The notes under the pieces were generated by a model. It made no database searches. It worked only from the letters and a program-made list of their open reading frames with translations, and had not been told where the DNA came from. Below are positions 38,793-38,945 of a stretch of 38,945 nucleotides of DNA, one piece after another. The stretch lies in the NCBI RefSeq assembly GCF_003461955.1, contig NZ_QTYB01000003.1, positions 242,319 through 281,263 on the forward strand, read 5' to 3'. The stretch is from Ruminococcus sp. AM36-2AA. GTDB lineage: Bacteria > Bacillota > Clostridia > Lachnospirales > Lachnospiraceae. The position numbers and the translations under genes were made by a program. Every line of letters begins with the position of its first letter. The stretch's first letter is position 1.

Positions 38793-38945
38793 TGGTTTTG
38801 GAAAAATAAGAAACATTTTGTCATACAGGACGACAGGTGAAGGTGTTTGTGTTATGATAAAAAAGCATAGAGAAGATCCAATGCAGATAAAAAATAAGTT
38901 TAGGAAGATAAGCGGGAATCCTCGGTAATTCAATTGCCGAGATGA

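Noticed and set aside
38921..38941. CTCGGTAA/TTGCCGAG hairpin at the window end as a terminator or leader element
   Set aside because: The window stops 4 bases later, so no T run or downstream gene can be seen.

Overview
The window looks like a chromosomal segment from a gut anaerobe of the Lachnospiraceae, most likely Blautia-like. This is inferred from gene content and style: an anaerobic ferredoxin-dependent 2-oxoacid oxidoreductase, short-form ThiC, ECF-type vitamin uptake, FMN-binding proteins beside Ig-like surface proteins, and strong purine-rich Shine-Dalgarno sites. The genus is a judgement from memory, not a computed assignment. I see no rRNA, tRNA, CRISPR array, phage or transposase gene.

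Layout. (1) 32-8044 is an extracytoplasmic flavin/iron-sulfur redox locus. Two minus-strand genes (a NusG domain II protein and a Gx-family membrane protein) lie opposite a plus-strand series: a single-domain FMN-binding protein, a NapH-like membrane polyferredoxin, an ApbE flavin transferase, a large secreted protein related to the treponemal Tp47 antigen, and a protein with three FMN-binding domains. ApbE is expected to attach FMN to the four SGAT sites seen in the two FMN-binding proteins. (2) 8443-13821 holds housekeeping genes: L-lactate dehydrogenase with a Rex-like operator, Tex, an MscS channel and a PfkB sugar kinase. (3) 13834-16550 is a pantothenate operon (panD, panC, BASS transporter) behind a long leader that ends in an intrinsic terminator. 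(4) 16684-17400 is a secreted PPC/FN3-like protein. (5) 17584-20260 holds two riboswitch-controlled vitamin genes, thiC (TPP) and ribU (FMN). (6) 20456-22639 has a MATE transporter and a Nudix hydrolase. (7) 22640-23087 is non-coding apart from a doubtful 28-codon ORF; it holds a 208-bp imperfect palindrome, a pair of direct repeats and a bidirectional terminator. (8) 23088-32150 is an IclR-associated island that could take an amino acid to a 2-oxoacid, then to acyl-CoA plus reduced ferredoxin, then to an acid plus ATP. Its parts are a Glu/Leu/Phe/Val-type dehydrogenase, an MFS carrier, a four-subunit 2-oxoacid:ferredoxin oxidoreductase and an ADP-forming acyl-CoA synthetase. (9) 32269-34983 is an OpuC-type compatible-solute importer. 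(10) 35101-38688 has cyclopropane fatty acid synthase, a GGDEF-GGDEF-EAL protein and an orphan feoA with a metal-regulator-like operator.

Longer gene-free stretches. 1005-1354: divergent regulatory region with one good promoter and TTAG/CTAA dyads. 8045-8442: two hairpins, then the ldh promoter and Rex-like site in AT-rich DNA. 11620-11916: one probable terminator. 13822-14189: pan promoter and leader. 17401-18006: hairpin, promoter, TPP aptamer and terminator. 19312-19624: promoter, FMN aptamer and terminator. 22640-23087: palindromic element. 23610-23954: two divergent promoters in AT-rich DNA and nothing else recognised. 38793-38945: no gene seen, only a small hairpin at the end of the window.

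How the parts connect. RibU brings in riboflavin, the precursor of the FAD that ApbE uses, so segment 5 supplies segment 1. A TTAG-N6-CTAA palindrome occurs downstream of the -10 box at both the flavin operon and feoA, which hints at shared metal control. Segment 8 would generate reduced ferredoxin and NAD(P)H, whose disposal could involve lactate dehydrogenase or the surface flavin system; that link is inference.
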